Below, piece by piece: positions 59,516-64,000 of a DNA stretch of 64,000 nucleotides. The notes beneath the pieces are model-generated. The model was not told where the DNA came from and ran no database searches. It saw nothing but the letters and a program-made list of their open reading frames with translations. Position numbers and translations under genes: made by a program. Numbering within the stretch: the first letter of the stretch is position 1; the number at the start of each line of letters is the position of its first letter. Source of the stretch: Pontibacter pamirensis (GTDB lineage Bacteria; Bacteroidota; Bacteroidia; Cytophagales; Hymenobacteraceae); NCBI RefSeq assembly GCF_010015475.1, contig NZ_SSNI01000004.1, positions 62,001 through 126,000 on the forward strand, in the 5' to 3' direction.

Positions 59516-60656
59516 GGGCTTTTTTACGTGTTAATAACCGCTTGAATTTCCTGAGTATCTTTATATAGGAAACATAAGATGGATAAAAATCATGTGGAAG
59601 AGGATCAGCCTGCATGAGGCGATCAAATTCACTTTCTGAAAGTTCAAACTTCTTTAAGAGGTATTCTTTATCCTCTTGAAGAAGCCTCTCGTTATAAATA
59701 TTTTCTGAAATCAACTTCAAACCTTGCTCACGAGGTAACTGGCCTGAAACAATTAAACTGGAAAGATGAGCCCTTCTTTTATCTATTCCAAATTTACGCG
59801 GCAGAATGTATACCTGATAAAACTGAGTGAATTTTGATTCCCAATGTTTTCCGCCATAATCCCTCCAGTTCAATTTCTCAATCAGAAACTGCATGGCTTC
59901 TGATTTGTTGTAAGGCAGGAAATTTAGAAGAGGGATTGTTTTTACTTTGTTGAAGTACGTGTATCTCCAGAACTCAAAGAAGTTAAACATCGGATAACTC
60001 TTCAGTTTCCCCACTGAGCCAAACCGCTTTGATATTGCGCGGATGTTCAGGCTATCATGCTTTATAGAATAAAACCAGGACTGAGGCATAATATTCTCTG
60101 TCGCGAAGTTAGATCCACTTAAGAAATAGCTGATATTCTTTTCTTTTGCGATTCTATCAATAGCAACAATGATAGCACTATCAGTTAACATCTCTATATC
60201 AACAACTGATGCTTTTAAAAAGGCTATTTGAAGATCTTTAAATTCTTCCCAATCAATAACATATGTATAGAGGTCAATATCAAGTATTTTAACTATATTC
60301 TCGATATTTTTTACAGCCAGTTCAGAATTCCACCCATTGTCTAAATGTACAGCAAGAGGTCGTAATCCCAGATCTTTGACACAATAAGCAAGATAGGAGC
60401 TATCTACACCGCCACTTAACCCTATGATACAGTCATATTCCTTGTTTTTTCCGGCTTCTTTTATCTCTGCAACAATTTTTGTTAGCTGTGGCTTCTTCTC
60501 TTCATCTGTTAACAGGACCTTCTTTGCAGTGTCATCATAACTAAGACAGTGATTACATACACCTTGAGAGTTGAATTCTATTTCTGGATCAGATGTATCC
60601 ATGATACACCTGGTGCAAATTTGATATTCTCTTTTCATTAAGTTTGTATTGGTCAT
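59508..60656 (-). CDS. N-acetyl sugar amidotransferase (WbpG/PseA-like)
   Basis: A 382-residue ATP-pyrophosphatase-fold enzyme. Four cysteines Cys14-Cys17 and Cys34-Cys37 (CTRCIMD, CNHCLSY) form a zinc site; SGGVDSS at 81-87 is the PP-loop that binds ATP. TDSAIIVAIDRIAKE, SGSNFATENIMPQSW and FNFFEFWRYTYFNK are marks of the WbpG/PseA group. These enzymes adenylate a sugar acetamido carbonyl so that ammonia, delivered from HisH-HisF-type partners, makes an acetamidino group. The gene overlaps the HisF2 gene by one base (TAATG). Confidence 0.88.
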   Translation of the reverse strand: MTNTNLMKREYQICTRCIMDTSDPEIEFNSQGVCNHCLSYDDTAKKVLLTDEEKKPQLTKIVAEIKEAGKNKEYDCIIGLSGGVDSSYLAYCVKDLGLRPLAVHLDNGWNSELAVKNIENIVKILDIDLYTYVIDWEEFKDLQIAFLKASVVDIEMLTDSAIIVAIDRIAKEKNISYFLSGSNFATENIMPQSWFYSIKHDSLNIRAISKRFGSVGKLKSYPMFNFFEFWRYTYFNKVKTIPLLNFLPYNKSEAMQFLIEKLNWRDYGGKHWESKFTQFYQVYILPRKFGIDKRRAHLSSLIVSGQLPREQGLKLISENIYNERLLQEDKEYLLKKFELSESEFDRLMQADPLPHDFYPSYVSYIKILRKFKRLLTRKKAHV

Positions 60657-61417
60657 TATTTTAGAAAAGATTCTAGTTCTCCATAATTAGGGTAAGTTAT
60701 TAAAACCGCTTTATGTTTGCCATGAAATACAAACATACTGCCTGCAGACACAGCCGAAGCTCCACCATCTTTCACTGCACTTACAAAGTCTGAAATTTTA
60801 CCGGCGCCGCCGCAAGCAACAACTGGTACATTCACAGCGGACGACACTCTCTTGATTAGATCAATGTCAAATCCATTCAGCGTGCCATCTTTGTCAATAG
60901 AGTTAATGAAGATTTCACCAGCTCCTAATGACTCAGCAAGCTTAGCTACTTCTTCTGCCGAAGCTTTTACTTTGGTTTGTCCGCCTTGTGTATAAACTTC
61001 TGGTTTGCCAAAAAAATTTCGTTTCACATCGATGGAGACAACAATGCTTTGGCTTCCGCACAGCTTTGCTGCATCTTCAATCAGCGAAGGTGTCTGATGT
61101 AGAGCCGAGTTAAGAATAACTTTTTCGACTCCTAGATTTATTAATTTATCAATTTGTTTTGTGTTGGTTATACCACCCCCATATCCGAAAGGCATAAAAC
61201 ATTCTGTGGAGATCTCAGCAATGAGTTTGAAATTTGGTTCTTTTTTATTGATCGTTGCTGTGATATCCAGAAATACCAATTCGTCAACTTCTTTATCGTT
61301 GAAGATTCTCACAGCATTAAGAGGATCTCCTACATATTTAGGATCCTTGAACTTTGTAGTCTTAACCAGTCCCTGGCCTTTCAAAAGTAAGCAGGGAATT
61401 ACTCTTGTTTTTAACAT
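60656..61417 (-). CDS. HisF-like acetamidino-modification protein (HisF2/AglZ family)
   Basis: A 253-residue TIM-barrel protein. RVIPCLLLKGQGLVKTTKF at the start, RIFNDKEVDELVFLDITAT, FMPFGYGGGITNTKQIDKLI, VEKVILNSAL, VVSIDVKR, EIFINSIDKDGTLNGFDIDLIKR and VPVVACGGAG follow HisF with phosphate-binding GGG and GGAG loops. Variation at PCLLLKGQGLVKT (in place of HisF PCLDVKDGxVVKG) is typical of the paralogue that works with HisH2 and WbpG in amidino-sugar synthesis and not in histidine synthesis. It is flanked by HisH2 (6 bases) and WbpG (1-base overlap). Confidence 0.87.
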   Translation of the reverse strand: MLKTRVIPCLLLKGQGLVKTTKFKDPKYVGDPLNAVRIFNDKEVDELVFLDITATINKKEPNFKLIAEISTECFMPFGYGGGITNTKQIDKLINLGVEKVILNSALHQTPSLIEDAAKLCGSQSIVVSIDVKRNFFGKPEVYTQGGQTKVKASAEEVAKLAESLGAGEIFINSIDKDGTLNGFDIDLIKRVSSAVNVPVVACGGAGKISDFVSAVKDGGASAVSAGSMFVFHGKHKAVLITYPNYGELESFLK

Positions 61418-61423
61418 ACTTGA

Positions 61424-62038
61424 TTAAATAGCTGCAAAGTTACTCAATAATCTCATGCCAAACTTATGACTTTTCTCCGGGTGGAACTGGACTCCCATGA
61501 TGTTATCTTTTTCAACTGCCGAAGTAAACTCAAAGCCGTAATTGGAGCGGAATAATTCATCCTGTGGGTTTTTGCATACAAAATGGTAGGAGTGCACAAA
61601 ATAGAAGCGTGGCTCCTCGTACATCTCCTTACTCAACACACTGCCCTTCTTCTCATTCACTAAATTCCATCCCATATGTGGTACTTTAAGATGCAGGTTT
61701 TGCTCATCAAATTTGAATTTTAATGTAGCTGCATCAATCCACCCCAATCCTTTTTCAGTGCCTTCCTCACTAGAGTTTCCCAAAAGCTGCATACCAAGGC
61801 ATATACCCAAGGTAGGTACTTTTTCTTCCATGGCCTTGTAGTTCAGAACATCCATTAACTCCCGCTCCCGAAGCTGATTCATACCATTATCAAAGGCACC
61901 AACTCCAGGCAATATCAACTTATCTGCTTTTTCAATATCAAGTTTAGAAGTGCTTATCTTTGCTTGAGCGCCAATTTTCTTAAGCATGTTTAAGATGGAA
62001 CCCAAATTACCCAATCCGTAATCGATTATAGTGATCAT
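61424..62038 (-). CDS. HisH-like glutamine amidotransferase subunit (HisH2)
   Basis: A 204-residue class I glutamine amidotransferase. The triad is Cys80 (LGICLGMQ), His186 and Glu188 (QFHPEKS). IIDYGLGNLGSILNMLKKIG, ADKLILPGVGAFDNGM and KVPHMGWNLV near 119-128 are HisH family marks. With HisF2 it supplies ammonia to WbpG. Position beside the WbpG-type gene shows that it is the surface-sugar paralogue. The lone histidine operon HisH is expected elsewhere. Confidence 0.9.
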   Translation of the reverse strand: MITIIDYGLGNLGSILNMLKKIGAQAKISTSKLDIEKADKLILPGVGAFDNGMNQLRERELMDVLNYKAMEEKVPTLGICLGMQLLGNSSEEGTEKGLGWIDAATLKFKFDEQNLHLKVPHMGWNLVNEKKGSVLSKEMYEEPRFYFVHSYHFVCKNPQDELFRSNYGFEFTSAVEKDNIMGVQFHPEKSHKFGMRLLSNFAAI

Positions 62039-62053
62039 TACTTTCTTATTGAA

Positions 62054-63277
62054 TCAATCTTTTACTAGGAATTGAGCCAGACTTTCATATAAATTATCTG
62101 CATTGGATTTCTTTTCAAACATTTGAAAAGCCCCTTCTCTTAATCTTTTTTTCTGTGTCAAAGGTAAATTATAAAAGCAGCTTATCTCTCCTGCTAACTC
62201 AGATGCACTAATATCTGGTGCTATAAGTTTGCCATTTTCTGCATTTACTATTTCGTGCGTTCCACCTACATCTGTAGCAACAACAGGTATGCCTGCTGAA
62301 AGTGCCTCCATAATAGAAACAGGTACACCTTCAGTCTCACTTACATTAATAAATAAATCAACTGTATCTTCTGTGTAAAATTCTTGTACTTTATGTGCTG
62401 GTACAAATCCTAAAAAATTTGCTTTAATTTGATTAGGAAGTGTAGAAGCTGTTTTTTGTAATGTAGGTAATAGAGGTCCATCTCCAATGTGTGTCCATAT
62501 AACTGGAAACTGCACATGGAATAGCGCCTCTATTAATAAAGATAATCTCTTTATCGGTATAGCAGATGAGCAGGTCACTATTCTAAATGTATCGTCTTGG
62601 CTATGTTTTGCAAATCCATATGTTTTTACTCCCAAACGAAAAACTAAGCCATTGTTTATTCTATATTTCTTAGAAGCGTAATTTAAGCCTTGTTCTGATA
62701 TAAATAAAGCATTAGTTAAGGTCTGAAAAATGCTTTTACGAAATGGTAAATAGCCATTGCTTCGTTCCTCATACAAATCACCGCCATGAAATTTAGCTAC
62801 GATTTTAGAAAAATTTTTCTGTTTAAAAAGCGGAATCATAAGAGCTGGGCCAGTTCCCCAATAAAAATACAGAACTGTTTTAGGGCTCTTTGTGCTAACT
62901 AACTTCTGAATAAAAGGATGTGATGAAAGATGTCTGACATGTAAAGTACTATTTAACCAGAATTTAAACTGCTTTGGACGAAAGTACAGCTTCCTTTCAA
63001 CTAAATCAGCTAAAGCGAATTTAACTGGACTTAAATTAAAAAAACCTTTAGATATAAGCCCTATGGAGTTGAGCGGATCAGAAATAAGAGGCTCATTTAC
63101 TGTTACATTTAGCGGTAGCTCTCTTTGGATTTCTTTGTTGTTACCGTATGTGTAAGGTTGTATTATAATATGAGTAAAATGCCCAGAAAGTACATTGAAT
63201 TCATTGTATTTCCATTCTTCTCCAAAACCGTATGGATAAGAATAAGTAAAGACAATTAAATTTGAAGCACCTGACAT
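62054..63277 (-). CDS. Glycosyltransferase family 4
   Basis: A 407-residue GT-B protein. It opens LIVFTYSYPYGFGEEWKYNEF, then KIVAKFHGGDLYEERSNGY and TNALFISEQGLNYASKKY in the acceptor domain. The donor domain has FRIVTCSSAIPIKRLSLLIEAL, PVIWTHIGDGPLLPTL, DLFINVSETEGVPVSIMEALSAGIPVVATDVGGT with the EX7E motif. It resembles colanic-acid-type GT4 proteins. It is adjacent to the methyltransferase gene (9-base gap) and 15 bases before HisH2. Confidence 0.89.
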   Translation of the reverse strand: MSGASNLIVFTYSYPYGFGEEWKYNEFNVLSGHFTHIIIQPYTYGNNKEIQRELPLNVTVNEPLISDPLNSIGLISKGFFNLSPVKFALADLVERKLYFRPKQFKFWLNSTLHVRHLSSHPFIQKLVSTKSPKTVLYFYWGTGPALMIPLFKQKNFSKIVAKFHGGDLYEERSNGYLPFRKSIFQTLTNALFISEQGLNYASKKYRINNGLVFRLGVKTYGFAKHSQDDTFRIVTCSSAIPIKRLSLLIEALFHVQFPVIWTHIGDGPLLPTLQKTASTLPNQIKANFLGFVPAHKVQEFYTEDTVDLFINVSETEGVPVSIMEALSAGIPVVATDVGGTHEIVNAENGKLIAPDISASELAGEISCFYNLPLTQKKRLREGAFQMFEKKSNADNLYESLAQFLVKD

Positions 63278-63286
63278 ATTCGATTC

Positions 63287-64000
63287 TTAAAATTTCAGCG
63301 TCATCAACAACGTCTCTCTAAATGCAGGGTATCTCTCCAGAAAGAACTTTTTAAAATATTCTCTTTTACCTAATTCACCGGGAAGGCAATATTCAAAATT
63401 ATCGACTTTCAAGCCTGCTTCAACAGCTATTTTTGCTAAGGTATAAGGAGTAAACCAGAAGCGGTGATCTGTGTTGATCAGTTCAATATTGCTTAGAGAG
63501 TAGTAAAAGTTTTTATAATCAAAAGCATTAGGTACTGTAATAATCATTTTTTCTATACATGAACCATATTTTTCTTGTATTGTCTGTAACAATAAAGTGG
63601 GATTGTTTACATGCTCTAGTATTTCTCCCAATATGAGATAATCCCACTTAGTCTCTAAAATACTTGGATGAGGTGCATCGGTAACAACGTTATGGAGAAT
63701 TAAGTCATTATATCCCAATTCATTTTTAACATATGAAAGGGCTTCTTCGTTGATATCAACTCCTAGGCATCTGCTAGCTTTCTCTGTCAGACGTTTATGG
63801 AACCATTGGTTATTGCTTATTTTCGCTTTAATTAAAGGTATATGATCTGTACATCCTAAGTGTATAATCTTTTTCCCATTTACTATAGACTCTATGTAAT
63901 CCATTCTGGTTTGCATAGGAGCCCCATTCGACTCTAGTTTTACTTTTAAACCATTTGAAAATTTCGTTGAATCTAAATATGGTTCTAATTCTTTATTGAA
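63287..64000 (-). CDS. Class I SAM-dependent methyltransferase, open at the right edge
   Basis: A methyltransferase-fold protein whose frame stays open to the window edge. Upstream of an internal ATG (63916) the frame reads SNGLKVKLESNGAP, in line with the protein and without a stop, so the gene probably starts outside the window. Conserved parts are KIIHLGCTDHIPLI (SAM loop of the family, IHLGC), LGVDINEEALSYV, YLILGEILEHVNNPTLLLQ and TVPNAFDYKNFYY. The group is common in O-antigen clusters and may methylate a sugar or terminate chain length; this is inference. It leads the operon seen here. Confidence 0.83.
   Translation of the reverse strand, partial: FNKELEPYLDSTKFSNGLKVKLESNGAPMQTRMDYIESIVNGKKIIHLGCTDHIPLIKAKISNNQWFHKRLTEKASRCLGVDINEEALSYVKNELGYNDLILHNVVTDAPHPSILETKWDYLILGEILEHVNNPTLLLQTIQEKYGSCIEKMIITVPNAFDYKNFYYSLSNIELINTDHRFWFTPYTLAKIAVEAGLKVDNFEYCLPGELGKREYFKKFFLERYPAFRETLLMTLKF

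Noticed and set aside
1-64000. CRISPR arrays, tRNA and rRNA genes, insertion sequences and phage genes
   Set aside because: I searched by eye for spaced direct repeats, for tRNA T-loop-like GTTCGAATC words and for transposase motifs on both strands. None was convincing. A computed tRNA and repeat search would be decisive.

Overview
The window is a chromosomal segment of a Bacteroidota bacterium, most likely order Cytophagales, family Hymenobacteraceae (Pontibacter-like). The placement rests on gliding-motility genes (gldA, gldF, gldG, gldC), two secreted proteins with type IX secretion (T9SS) type B C-terminal domains, a Bacteroidota-type promoter (TTTG, 19 nt, TAnnTTTG) in front of the SRP RNA, and the protein families present. 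The genus is inference from family resemblance. No tRNA, rRNA, CRISPR array, transposase or phage gene was seen.

Layout. 1-9.4 kb: the end of an MlaE-type permease gene, an SDR oxidoreductase, an outer-membrane-like protein, a stand-alone TrpF-like protein, gldA-gldF-gldG, dnaN, an endonuclease/exonuclease/phosphatase lipoprotein and gldC. 9.4-20.4 kb: two tandem secreted paralogues of unknown function, dcd, a minus-strand run guaA / TPR-periplasmic-binding-like lipid-free exported protein / hemL, the SRP RNA gene, a transaldolase, a 67-aa protein with ftsE, a coiled-coil lipoprotein and an unusual DegT-family protein. 20.5-32.4 kb: a minus-strand surface-glycan block with a complete pseudaminic acid route to CMP-Pse (pseB, pseC, pseF, a pseG-pseH fusion, pseI), followed by a capsule-type glycosyltransferase, a LamG/T9SS secreted protein and a flippase, and preceded by a GT4 glycosyltransferase.

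32.6-51.2 kb: mostly housekeeping and accessory single genes: ffh, a guanine-deaminase-like enzyme, small exported proteins, a DUF429 protein, a polysaccharide deacetylase lipoprotein, DinB, a methyltransferase, a nitroreductase-fold protein that carries the full active-site signature of iodotyrosine deiodinase, a BrkB/YihY membrane protein, pdhB, a TPR/OmpA-like lipoprotein, a PspC-domain protein, a GT2 glycosyltransferase, a YbaB-type protein, a second T9SS protein, hutH and hisS. 51.3-64 kb: one long minus-strand exopolysaccharide/O-antigen operon, visibly richer in A+T than the rest: methyltransferase (open to the right edge), glycosyltransferases, HisH2-HisF2-WbpG acetamidino-group genes, two polymerase/ligase-like membrane proteins, and a terminal undecaprenyl-phosphate sugar transferase.

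The strongest theme is surface glycobiology joined to T9SS secretion: CMP-pseudaminic acid synthesis, an amidino-modification trio that could act on a 2,3-diamino or nonulosonic sugar, lipid-linked assembly (initiating transferase, flippase, polymerases), and secreted T9SS proteins that may be the glycan carriers. The best stand-alone enzyme lead is the iodotyrosine-deiodinase-like protein. Intergenic structure of note includes AT-rich palindromic elements built on TAATTCATAATT, inserted inside two operons, and several unusually perfect terminator palindromes.
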